Origin: Candidatus Obscuribacterium magneticum | GTDB taxonomy: Bacteria; Elusimicrobiota; Elusimicrobia; F11 | NCBI GenBank assembly: GCA_020523905.1 | Contig: JAJAPZ010000003.1 | Location: 104,050-168,049 of the forward strand | Direction: 5' to 3' | Length of the DNA stretch: 64,000 bases | Shown: piece by piece, positions 1 to 8,199 of the stretch | Layout: each line of letters starts with the position of its first letter | Numbering within the stretch: position 1 is the first letter of the stretch | Notes under the pieces: model-generated | Databases searched by the model: none | Seen by the model: the letters and a program-made list of their open reading frames with translations, nothing else | What the model was told of the DNA's origin: nothing | Program-made: the position numbers and the translations under genes

Positions 1-1108
1 TAAAACTGTCATTCCCCGACCAACCCGAAGTGGGCGTATAGGGTATATTCGGCCCTGCAATCGAACCTAATGAACCATTGCTCGGACCCGTCACTACACT
101 GTAAGTTAGCGGATCTCCATCCGGATCCGTTGCAGATAACGTGATGTTATTGTTAGTGGAGTCTTGATATGCAGTCACATTCATATTATTCGCCACGGGT
201 GGGCGATTGACCGCAGTCACTGTGATCGAGACGGTCGCTTCATTACTGTCCACTGTTCCGTCGTTCGCCTTGTACGTAAAACTGTCATCTCCAGAATAGC
301 CCCCCTCCGGCGAGTAGAGCACATCCGGACCCGGCGGTGCCCCGCTGACACTCCCATGACTCGGGGAGGTCACAAAGTAGTAATTTAACGGATCTCCATC
401 CGGATCCGACGCATCCAATATGATGCTATTGTTAGAGGAGTCTTTATCGACCGTCGCACTCACATTATTCGCCACCGGGGGTTGATTGCTCTCCCTCACC
501 AGGATCGACACCGTTGCAACATTACTGTCCGAACTTCCGTCGTTCGCTTTGAACGTAAAAGAATCACTCCCCGTCCAACCCGAATTGGGCGTATAGGACA
601 CATTCGGTGGGACCCCACTTAAGAATCCTTGGGCCGGGGAAGCCACAATAGAATAACTTAACGTATCTCCATCCGGATCCATCGCATGCAAAGTGATATT
701 CACCGCGGTGTCTTGATCGGTCGAGATACCATCGTTGTAGGCAACCGGCGGACGATTGGACGAAGATGATTCGCCGGATGTATCAATAGACTCGTCCGGA
801 GAAGAGAAGACCTCTCGTGGTTCAGGGCCTTCAGCGCCGGTTCCCCCACCACCTCCTCCCTGCTCTGAATCAAATCCATCCTCTGAGTCAGATGTAAATT
901 CACCGGGACTAAGTTCAATCCATTGAACGACACCTGAAGTTGAAGAATCATCCGGTTCAACACGTCCATAAGATCGAAGTCCACCCCCCAATAAAGGACT
1001 GCCCCCGGATGTCCGGTAAACATAAGCGTATAGAACAACGATTACTGAAAAACAGGCAATCAACAACGCACTCCACACCATGTACTTATATCGTCGATAG
1101 ATCTTCAT
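1..1108 (-). CDS. Membrane-anchored protein with tandem Big_9-type Ig-like repeats (C-terminus beyond window)
   Basis: The reading frame is open from the ATG at 1108 to the left edge, so the C-terminus is missing. The first ~10 residues are basic (MKIYRRYKYM) and are followed by one hydrophobic segment (about residues 11-30), giving a signal anchor. A Ser/Gly/Glu-rich linker follows, with a GGGGGT stretch. Next come at least three repeats of ~92 residues carrying DPDGDxLxY, PxxGSxSGxP, YxPxxGxxGxDSFTYKANDG and TVSIxV blocks, which match bacterial Ig-like domain Big_9/cadherin-like folds of surface adhesins. An ATG at 1114 is also in frame, but AGGTG sits 6 nt before the ATG at 1108, so 1108 is preferred. 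It lies 32 nt after the PilX-like gene and is probably the last gene of the pilus operon. Export to the cell surface and an adhesive role are inferred. Confidence 0.75.
   Translation of the reverse strand, partial: MKIYRRYKYMVWSALLIACFSVIVVLYAYVYRTSGGSPLLGGGLRSYGRVEPDDSSTSGVVQWIELSPGEFTSDSEDGFDSEQGGGGGGTGAEGPEPREVFSSPDESIDTSGESSSSNRPPVAYNDGISTDQDTAVNITLHAMDPDGDTLSYSIVASPAQGFLSGVPPNVSYTPNSGWTGSDSFTFKANDGSSDSNVATVSILVRESNQPPVANNVSATVDKDSSNNSIILDASDPDGDPLNYYFVTSPSHGSVSGAPPGPDVLYSPEGGYSGDDSFTYKANDGTVDSNEATVSITVTAVNRPPVANNMNVTAYQDSTNNNITLSATDPDGDPLTYSVVTGPSNGSLGSIAGPNIPYTPTSGWSGNDSF
60..745 (-). repeat. Tandem ~276-bp coding repeats (Ig-like domains)
   Basis: The same 18-bp block (GGATCTCCATCCGGATCC or a near copy) recurs at about 111, 390 and 663, giving unit lengths of 279 and 273 bp (93 and 91 codons). 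The units encode the Big_9-type domains of the gene on the minus strand. Their near-identity at DNA level suggests recent duplication or ongoing recombination, and the array continues past the left edge. Confidence 0.75.
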
Positions 1109-1140
1109 AGTCATCACCTAATGTGCAGCATTCACCTCTC

Positions 1141-2511
1141 TCAATCACCGCCGACCGCACTGCTGTGCTGGAACTGATTATAAATAATCAGAAGTGGTGG
1201 CAAATAGGGCGGAGGGTTGTCTTTAAGCGTCGGATCATATTGATAAGACCGCCCCTTTATAAAAACTTCCCCGAAGTTAACACCACTCCCCAAAATTGTC
1301 GCTCCCTTGAAAGAAAGCACCAAATACTGATGATCCGAAGTAGGTTCATGAGCAATGGCCCGAAATGTTCCATTGGGAGCCAACACCAAGGCCTCGATTT
1401 TCTGTTCCGTTTCGGGAGGACTCACGGGTATGTCATTTTGAATGAACACCGTTCCCCTGGTTCCGGGTATTAACACCAATTGATTCGCGGTGGACTCGAA
1501 TTGTTGGCCTCTTCCGGGGTATGTTGTATCAATTGATACCGTGACATTCCCGTGGAGGTAAATATTCCCATTGGCCACCATGAGAACCTGGCCATGCACC
1601 ACGGTGTCCATGGCGGGATCCCCGATATCAATATCCCCATTAAAATAATACACATGTTCCCTGTTGTCCCGTGTGTGAAGAGAGTGTCCGCCGGCATCCA
1701 CATAAAAATCGTTCGCGGGAGGATTATTGAGATCAAAATTCCAAAATCCTGGAGGATAAATATCCCCTTTAAAATTGTGAACGGTTGTATGATCACCCGT
1801 CAATTTGGCCAGAACCTTGTACCGCTTTTCCAAGTCATTCTCCGTCACTTGGGGAAAAACCATGGGGAATATCAATTTAAAGGGCTCCCCAGGCACGGCG
1901 GGGTCATCGATAATGATCTTGCCCTTCGTAAAAGGATCCCAAGGAGTAGCCGGTACGACACTTTCAAAATATTCCGCTCGAAAGAGGCGCATTGTATCCG
2001 GGTTACTAAATCCATCAAACGTCAACTCCCGCGCGTACACTTTCCCGCCGGTCAAATTGGCGGGGATGGAAAAGGTGGCCGGACCATTGACGGCTGAAAA
2101 GTACGAGGAAATGTTGGCAATGTCCAAAATGGTGTGGAAAACAATTTCGAAAACTTTCCCTGAGACTGTCAACGTCGCGCTGGTAACAATATAATAAACA
2201 TTATCTTTGGGTTGGTTTCGCCGATAGCAAAAACTTTGGTATCTTTTTGAGGCGCCGACCTGCACCACTGTACAAAATGGATCGTCCGGATCGGAAGAAC
2301 ACAACGTCGGTTCCAACGAAAGCCTCCCAATCGCCTCGCTGGTTCCCGTTTGTGCGAGAGCCGCCACTTCTTCCATGGTTCTTAAAAAGGTGGATTGCTT
2401 TGACTTGGTCATGAAAACCTGCGTCAACGAGTAAAGGATGACGGTGGCCGCCAACAACACGACCGCCACAAAAGCGACGGAAACCCCCTTATCCCTCCGT
2501 TTTAAATTCAT
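1141..2511 (-). CDS. PilX-like pilus assembly / prepilin-like protein
   Basis: A 456-residue protein. The start ATG at 2511 overlaps the TGA of the upstream prepilin gene (ATGA overlap), so it is preferred over the in-frame ATG at 2526. The N-terminus has a basic leader (MNLKRRDKG), then VSVAFVAVVLLAATVILYSL, the class III prepilin-like hydrophobic helix. The residue at +5 after the Gly is Phe rather than Glu, as in PilX-like minor pilins and DUF4900-type proteins. The remaining ~400 residues are polar and rich in beta-type motifs with repeated HGxVxVxGNIYLHGN-like patterns (about residues 300-330), which may form a solenoid. The genes on both sides encode prepilins or surface proteins, so a minor subunit or assembly factor of a type IV pilus or pseudopilus is likely. 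Its exact role is not known. Confidence 0.6.
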   Translation of the reverse strand: MNLKRRDKGVSVAFVAVVLLAATVILYSLTQVFMTKSKQSTFLRTMEEVAALAQTGTSEAIGRLSLEPTLCSSDPDDPFCTVVQVGASKRYQSFCYRRNQPKDNVYYIVTSATLTVSGKVFEIVFHTILDIANISSYFSAVNGPATFSIPANLTGGKVYARELTFDGFSNPDTMRLFRAEYFESVVPATPWDPFTKGKIIIDDPAVPGEPFKLIFPMVFPQVTENDLEKRYKVLAKLTGDHTTVHNFKGDIYPPGFWNFDLNNPPANDFYVDAGGHSLHTRDNREHVYYFNGDIDIGDPAMDTVVHGQVLMVANGNIYLHGNVTVSIDTTYPGRGQQFESTANQLVLIPGTRGTVFIQNDIPVSPPETEQKIEALVLAPNGTFRAIAHEPTSDHQYLVLSFKGATILGSGVNFGEVFIKGRSYQYDPTLKDNPPPYLPPLLIIYNQFQHSSAVGGD

Positions 2512-3098
2512 GGGTGGAAACTCCATACCGTGGCATCTGTTTTAAGCATCACGGGGGCTTTTGCAAAGATTCCCTTGTTAAAGCGAAGGACGATGCGAAC
2601 CGAGGAAACCGGGTCGTTCAACGGTTCAAATATGGGGTTGTGTTCATCCGGTTGTTGAAGGAGATTTTTAAAATATTTTTTCACATTCCACACTGTATGT
2701 GGTTCATCCGCTGTGAAGTCGACCGTCTTCATTAGGCAGGCTTCTGCGGGCGAATATATATACGTGATAAATCCATCCTTCCCTTCAACGAACAAATCAG
2801 GATTCTTAGCAGGATCAAAGCCCTTGGCGGTGTTGTACACACGAATGGTACAGGAGGAAGGCCCTACACTCCAAATGGATTTGGCGTTGTTAATTTCCTT
2901 GGCCATATTAAAAAGGACCGGGTCCGACACCATTTCAACCTGGAACTTCGCGTTTTGTTCGTTCAGGGCTCCCAAGAAACGGACGGCTGTACCGGTCATT
3001 AAGACCACACTGCCGAGAATCGCCATGCTGATCACGGCTTCCGTCAGGGTGATACCGGGGTCATATCGTCTCATTAATGCCCAAGCTCTCATTTTCAT
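2508..3098 (-). CDS. Prepilin-type N-terminal cleavage/methylation domain protein
   Basis: A 196-residue minor pilin or pseudopilin. The leader MKMRAWALMRRYDPG ends in Gly15 and is followed by ITLTEAVISMAILG. This gives the PilD/GspO prepilin peptidase site and the invariant Glu at mature position +5 (E20). The hydrophobic helix runs to about residue 40. The C-terminal globular part (50-196) has two cysteines (in SSCTIRV and EACLMKT) that could form a disulfide. It starts 2 nt after the 955-residue prepilin gene stops and overlaps the following gene by 4 bp, so the three are co-transcribed and probably translationally coupled. It resembles PilV/PilW/GspI-GspJ-like minor subunits, but the exact class cannot be assigned by eye. 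Confidence 0.75.
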   Translation of the reverse strand: MKMRAWALMRRYDPGITLTEAVISMAILGSVVLMTGTAVRFLGALNEQNAKFQVEMVSDPVLFNMAKEINNAKSIWSVGPSSCTIRVYNTAKGFDPAKNPDLFVEGKDGFITYIYSPAEACLMKTVDFTADEPHTVWNVKKYFKNLLQQPDEHNPIFEPLNDPVSSVRIVLRFNKGIFAKAPVMLKTDATVWSFHP

Positions 3099-3100
3099 CT

Positions 3101-5968
3101 TCAGTATCCCGTCCCTGGTTTAAGCTCCATCACGCAATCGAAAGATTGTTCTGGATTCGATTGCTCATACACTGGATAATAGGAAGATGTGGTATCCTGA
3201 TACGCTGGATGAGTACAAACGATATACCATTGCCACGTGTTTTTCGTCTGTGGAACGTAGACATTGGGAATATTATACTGAAGCTTGTTAGGACACGGGG
3301 TCCTCACACAGGCATGAGTCGCATTGCCCGCATCATCAACCGAGGATCTGGCAATATTTCCTTCCGTATCTCGATACAAGGTCACCGTGGCGTTCCGAAT
3401 GGGACGGCCATAATAATCCTGTACCCGTCCATAAAAATGCATCTTTTTCATGAGGCGTAAATCAATCCGCCCCCTATAAACAGGCGGGGCCGATGTCGTT
3501 GGATCCCAAGTCAGATAGTAGGCACCGCTAAATGACGTATCCCTCAACCCGTCCTCATGCATTAAAATACATTTATAACCCACCGCATCGTTGGACGTGG
3601 GAATGACCATGGAAACAGGGTTATTGCTGGAGTCAACAACGATCACCTTCGCATTCCTAAATTTCGTTTTCTTATCGCTCTCCAAATCCAACACTTCGAC
3701 ATTGACCGTCGGAGCCGGGGATTCGCCCGGTGAAGGCGGTTGTCCGAACTGGTCTTTGACACGGGAATCAGCATCCGAATAGCCGAGACTCTCATACGTT
3801 TCCGTTTTAAGGGTCGGAACAGGAGGGGAAAGGGTGGGGATATTCCCATTGACGTTTGGATCGCGGCGAGCCTTCTCAACCCAATTACCCGACTCATTCT
3901 GAATTTCGACCCTTAAACGAAGGGGATCAATGACATCGGACGCATTGTTTATTCGATTTTCAGGCACAATCCCATCGGGGCCGCCGGTATCTCTGTTGAA
4001 GCTGACCCTCAAATCAAGCTTAATATCCGCGTCGAGATCCGATGTTTTGAAGGCGCTATAACTGACATACATTGTATTGAAAAGCGGAGGAACGAAGTTG
4101 GTAAAGGCAGTGGTGTTGAGACACAAGGTGGGATAGGTAACGATAATCCGCGGGTCCTTGAATATCGTGGTTTTGGACCCATCATTGTCGACACGAAGGG
4201 CGGCAAAATCCTTGAAACGGACACCTGATTCCACTCTTATGTAAGGGGTAATGCTACACGAAAAACCTTCGTTTCCGTTCGGATTCGGATTGAACGGCTG
4301 ACTGGGAGCCGAGTTTTTCTTGATGTTCACATTAACGGTTAAAAGATTGCCCGCGTTGTACCCCAACATATAATAATCATTCCTTTCGGTCGCGGCGGCA
4401 TGAACGGGAAAGAGAAAATTCGTGTCATCACTAATACTGCTAAAAATACGGGGATAAACTTCCGTGCCCCACGATTCTGTGGTAATTATAAATTGCACGT
4501 TTTCTTTTGTTTTTTGATCAGGTGTGGTTTTGCCCGTCCCCAAAACAAAAATAGGAATGAGGGTGGGAGGGACCTGTTTGTAGGGCCAACTAAGGACTAG
4601 GCTGCTTGCATCATCGGGCGAGTAATTGTTGAAATCTGGATGAATGACTAAAGGCACCAATTGATTGACCCTATAGGACCCATCGCCATTTTTCGTGGCC
4701 ACCTGAACCGGATTGGCCTGGCCATAGGTATTGCGCAACAGCGGGCCGCTAACGGTGTTATTGTAATTAAAGTCATGCGGTAAGGGGCCCGTTGTATAGT
4801 TGTAAATGCTCCATTTCTCTTGGAAAGTAAGTTTCACATCGTTGGGAACGGGGACCCCCGAATTCACGAACTTGCCACCGGCGAAATTGACCACCGAAAC
4901 CGTGCCATAGACATCCCCCCGTTTAGGAAGAAAATAGGTTTTCTGTATAGCCGGGGAATTGTCACCCACATTGAAAATCTCTGTTCCCTGCCAATCGGGC
5001 CGGTCCAATGCCACACGAATGTCCGTCACGGTTTGATCCGGCCGCCTTGGAAAAAGACCCAGCACGGTAACGCGGCATGTCCCTGGGATGAAGGAATATT
5101 CGGCGGTTCTCCCGTAGGTGGAATCGGTTGTTAATATGGTACTGGTTAAATGACCCGGGTAATCATTCAAATCCCAGCGTTCGAATTTTACCTTGGCGCT
5201 TCCAATGGGAACATCCGGATTCGACCGAGGCCATCGGAAAACATTGATGGTAACTCCCTTTAATTTCTTCAGATCCAGATTCAGAACCGGATTCACCCCA
5301 ACGACCATGACCATCGGGAATTCACGTTTCGTTCCCGCTGGCAAGTCAGGAGACGTGGAGGCGGGAAAATAAGAGGCGGGCCGGGCCTGATGCTCTGTAT
5401 CGCAGGTGACGGTAATGCTGCCGTAAGCGACCCCCCGTAAATTGCCTTCGCCATCGGAATCCGTCTGGCGGTACACATTCGACGATCCCTCATAGGGAGG
5501 GGCTTCGCAGTAAACATCACGAACAGGATCTCCGTCGGCCCGAGCCACCAGATGAATAACCCCGCCGAGCGAGCGGCCGGGCCTTTGATTAAAAGAAAAC
5601 GTTCGCGTCAATTCCACCTTCCGTCCATGTTCATCAAATCGATAAACAGTAATGCTGGCCAAGCGCGAATTGACTCTAATGTCATCGACCACCAAATGAT
5701 AATACAATCCCGGGTATTTTTTATCATTGGCGGGAAGAGTCACGTCTTGCGTCATCTCATACCAAGCGGATCCCGCCGAATCCTTGGTCAGACTGTTTCG
5801 CAAATCGGATATCAGCGCTCTCATCCGGCGATTTTCCCCTCCTAAAAATCCAGCTCGATAAAAACTGACAATGGCAACGGTAATAGCGGCCCCTAAAATG
5901 GTCAGAACGGCCATGGAGATGACCAATTCAACCAGTGAAAACCCGCGCTTCGTTGTGCTCTTCACCAT
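3101..5968 (-). CDS. Giant prepilin-like protein with long C-terminal extracellular extension
   Basis: A 955-residue protein with a canonical prepilin leader: MVKSTTKRG then FSLVELVISMAVLTILGAA, Gly9 cleavage site and Glu14 at mature +5. An upstream purine-rich GAGGG supports the ATG at 5968. Ordinary pilins are 130-250 residues, so ~750 residues are additional. They contain several carboxypeptidase-regulatory-like beta-sandwich segments, for example GRVQDYYGRPIRNATVTLYR at about 880-900 and another near GDVYGTVSVVN at about 360. Such modules occur in tip adhesins. It is the first gene of a minus-strand operon (955 aa, 196 aa, 456 aa, Ig-repeat protein). The inferred role is a large minor pilin displayed at a pilus tip or cell surface, with prepilin peptidase processing. 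No major pilin or assembly ATPase is visible in the window. Confidence 0.7.
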   Translation of the reverse strand: MVKSTTKRGFSLVELVISMAVLTILGAAITVAIVSFYRAGFLGGENRRMRALISDLRNSLTKDSAGSAWYEMTQDVTLPANDKKYPGLYYHLVVDDIRVNSRLASITVYRFDEHGRKVELTRTFSFNQRPGRSLGGVIHLVARADGDPVRDVYCEAPPYEGSSNVYRQTDSDGEGNLRGVAYGSITVTCDTEHQARPASYFPASTSPDLPAGTKREFPMVMVVGVNPVLNLDLKKLKGVTINVFRWPRSNPDVPIGSAKVKFERWDLNDYPGHLTSTILTTDSTYGRTAEYSFIPGTCRVTVLGLFPRRPDQTVTDIRVALDRPDWQGTEIFNVGDNSPAIQKTYFLPKRGDVYGTVSVVNFAGGKFVNSGVPVPNDVKLTFQEKWSIYNYTTGPLPHDFNYNNTVSGPLLRNTYGQANPVQVATKNGDGSYRVNQLVPLVIHPDFNNYSPDDASSLVLSWPYKQVPPTLIPIFVLGTGKTTPDQKTKENVQFIITTESWGTEVYPRIFSSISDDTNFLFPVHAAATERNDYYMLGYNAGNLLTVNVNIKKNSAPSQPFNPNPNGNEGFSCSITPYIRVESGVRFKDFAALRVDNDGSKTTIFKDPRIIVTYPTLCLNTTAFTNFVPPLFNTMYVSYSAFKTSDLDADIKLDLRVSFNRDTGGPDGIVPENRINNASDVIDPLRLRVEIQNESGNWVEKARRDPNVNGNIPTLSPPVPTLKTETYESLGYSDADSRVKDQFGQPPSPGESPAPTVNVEVLDLESDKKTKFRNAKVIVVDSSNNPVSMVIPTSNDAVGYKCILMHEDGLRDTSFSGAYYLTWDPTTSAPPVYRGRIDLRLMKKMHFYGRVQDYYGRPIRNATVTLYRDTEGNIARSSVDDAGNATHACVRTPCPNKLQYNIPNVYVPQTKNTWQWYIVCTHPAYQDTTSSYYPVYEQSNPEQSFDCVMELKPGTGY

Positions 5969-6345
5969 ATTTTTCCCTCTCGCTCTTCGATTTGCAACAT
6001 TCAGACCACGGTGATTATAAAATTAGCCCCCTTATAATCCTAGTGATTATGTAAAAATTTCCCGATGTATGAATCCATTTACCGACGATCTCCGGACAAG
6101 TTCAAAACCCATTTTACCGACCGCAAAGGCCGCCACTAGGCTTAATAAGTTTAGCCCCATTTCCGCCGGAAAACAACTTGCCAAAAACACCCCGTTTTTT
6201 CAACGCGATTATATCGCAAAACGTCTATAGCAAAGGCAAAAAGTTTCTGAACAGCGTCATTCCGGCGAAAGCCGGAATCCAGGACAGAGTGATAAAGGCC
6301 TGGAACCGCCGCGGCGGATGACGACATACAATGTGGCCTGTGCCT
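5969..6345. other. Intergenic region upstream of the pilus operon
   Basis: A 377-bp gap between the start of the 955-residue prepilin gene and the stop of the next minus-strand gene. Its right part holds one CGTCAT...ATGACG repeat (6255-6323). An AT-rich stretch at 6011-6060 contains TATAAT-like hexamers on both strands (minus strand at 6019-6014) without a convincing -35 box, so the pilus promoter is probably here but cannot be placed exactly. No small gene was seen. Confidence 0.4.
6255..6323. repeat. Palindromic CGTCAT/ATGACG repeat, unit 1
   Basis: The left half is CGTCATTCCGGCGAAAGCCGG then AATCCAGG. The right half has CCTGGAA, a CCGCCGCGGCGG hairpin, then ATGACG. The outer and inner boxes pair and two small hairpins stand between them. 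It lies just 3' of a membrane-protein gene and is not translated. Confidence 0.75.
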
Positions 6346-8199
6346 CTACAACCCGGCGTTATAGATAAGAATGTCCTTAACCCCCGATGAATTGTCAACC
6401 TCAATAAAGGGGACAGGGTCGTCTTTCAAGTACACCGGCTTAAGGAGCAAGGCGGGACTCGATCGGAAGGTTTTTATCCAATGGAATTTCAAGACAACCC
6501 GCCCTTTCGACAATTTCTTTATGTCGATCCGATCGTAGTCGAAGGAGAGGTCCCCGGATCCTTCAACAAACCAGGAGGGAGGCTGCTTTATCCGGTATAA
6601 AAAAGTCCCGTCCAGAACTTCCAGGGGCTCCAAAACGGTCGAAAACTTGGCGAGCACCTTCCGGATTTCCTCCGAGCGAAAGGCAACGACCTGGACATTG
6701 TAGAGAGTCAGATAAGACGCGAACACCTCTTCCGTCATGGTTTTCAATTTTTTAGCGAACGCCTTCGGTTCGTCAGTAACCATCTTAACACCATCAAAAT
6801 AATGACCGCTAAATACCAGGAATTGTGTGACCATGTGGTTGCCCGGATGGGGCCCTCCTATGACGGATTGCCCCGTCCAGATTGGGACCAGATCCGAAAA
6901 ATGCGGCTCCCCTAAACCCCTCGTTTCCATAAGCAACCGCCCAGACGGGGGATAATACTCCTTTAAATGCGTCATTAAATTCATTTGATATTCAGGCATC
7001 CGGGTCGTCAAGGGGCCCGTCCCTTTTTCCGCCGAATAAGCAAAAGGGGAAAAAAGGTAAAAGGGAATGAGTGTCGCTAACACACCGGCAAACTTCACTG
7101 GCTGTTTTCCTTCAATGAGGGACGACAATGAGAATCCAGCCAGAACACAGAGAAAGAGCCACAGGAAAAATAGGTTTCGTCCAGGCTGTAACGTATGTAT
7201 CCAAGGCAGGTGGCTTCCCCAAAAAGAAATAACAGTTAGCCAAATTATCCATATCACCATAACGCCGATGCAAGGACGCGGAAAAAATCGCTGTCTCAAC
7301 GATTGAACAGAGAAAATCAACGTTGCCGCTTGAAACAGAAAATGGGCTGATTCGAAAAACGTTGACCCCATGGGAAATATTAGACTCATCAATCCAATGG
7401 TACCGGATGACGGAAAATAAGGGGCCTCAGCCCGCCAATTTGAAAAAGCGATAAAAGGATGGATCCAATACCAATTGGCCAAAAGGACCACGGCGACGGC
7501 ACCCGTCAATTTAACCTGATCACGCCAACGGAAAGACCGAAAATAAAAGAAATAAAGAAGAAGGTTCGGCACTCCGATCTGGAGCAAGGAAATCGGATGA
7601 AGTTGAAAAACCAAGGAACTTGCAAGAGTGAGGAATATCCACGTCTTCCAATCCCGTGTTTGGATCCATTTCCATAGGAGACTCACCTGCCACAACGAAA
7701 AAAAAGAAGCCACATAAAATCCGAATAGGCCTGCCTGTATGAAGGTTGACATGGGCAGCAGAACACCAAGGCCGATCACCAAAAGTCCAAATGTAACCCA
7801 CGACATCTTTGTGCTTCCGCCAAAATTGCGGACAGTATGAATCATTAAAAAAGGGGCCAATGCGATACCGAGTAATTCAATAAATAAGAGGGACCTACTA
7901 ACCGGGATGAAACCTGAAAAGCAGTGACAGACCAGGCCTATAAGATAATTTCCAACTTCAAAAAGGCCGTCAATCATCCCTGCCGATTGGAAGGGATCAT
8001 ACCCCCAAAAGTGATGAGACCGGGTGAAAAATTCATGCGCCCGTAGAGCCCGCGCGTAATACTGGATGTAATCGAAATTAACGAGGGGCAGGTTTGACGT
8101 AAAGTCAATCTTTCTAAACCAGAAGGCTATCTTCAGGAAGTGCAGGGCGATGAGGTACAAATACCAGTGATTCCGAAAAAATCTCCGCAGCCAATGCAT
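6346..8199 (-). CDS. Polytopic membrane protein, paralog family member 1
   Basis: A 617-residue integral membrane protein with roughly ten to twelve hydrophobic segments between residues ~10 and 400, followed by a ~200-residue soluble domain. It shares with its neighbours an N-terminal block (YYARALRAHEFF, then FWGYDPFQSAG at about 45-75) and an identical C-terminal block (DDPVPFIEVDNSSGVKDILIYNAGL-like ending). This layout resembles GT-C/YfhO-like and PTPS-related (PF10131) membrane proteins, whose substrates are lipid-linked sugars or unknown. The assignment is by shape only. The start ATG overlaps the upstream paralog's TGA by one base, so the two are co-translated. Function unknown; a role in cell-envelope glycan or surface-structure assembly is possible. 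Confidence 0.65.
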   Translation of the reverse strand: MHWLRRFFRNHWYLYLIALHFLKIAFWFRKIDFTSNLPLVNFDYIQYYARALRAHEFFTRSHHFWGYDPFQSAGMIDGLFEVGNYLIGLVCHCFSGFIPVSRSLLFIELLGIALAPFLMIHTVRNFGGSTKMSWVTFGLLVIGLGVLLPMSTFIQAGLFGFYVASFFSLWQVSLLWKWIQTRDWKTWIFLTLASSLVFQLHPISLLQIGVPNLLLYFFYFRSFRWRDQVKLTGAVAVVLLANWYWIHPFIAFSNWRAEAPYFPSSGTIGLMSLIFPMGSTFFESAHFLFQAATLIFSVQSLRQRFFPRPCIGVMVIWIIWLTVISFWGSHLPWIHTLQPGRNLFFLWLFLCVLAGFSLSSLIEGKQPVKFAGVLATLIPFYLFSPFAYSAEKGTGPLTTRMPEYQMNLMTHLKEYYPPSGRLLMETRGLGEPHFSDLVPIWTGQSVIGGPHPGNHMVTQFLVFSGHYFDGVKMVTDEPKAFAKKLKTMTEEVFASYLTLYNVQVVAFRSEEIRKVLAKFSTVLEPLEVLDGTFLYRIKQPPSWFVEGSGDLSFDYDRIDIKKLSKGRVVLKFHWIKTFRSSPALLLKPVYLKDDPVPFIEVDNSSGVKDILIYNAGL

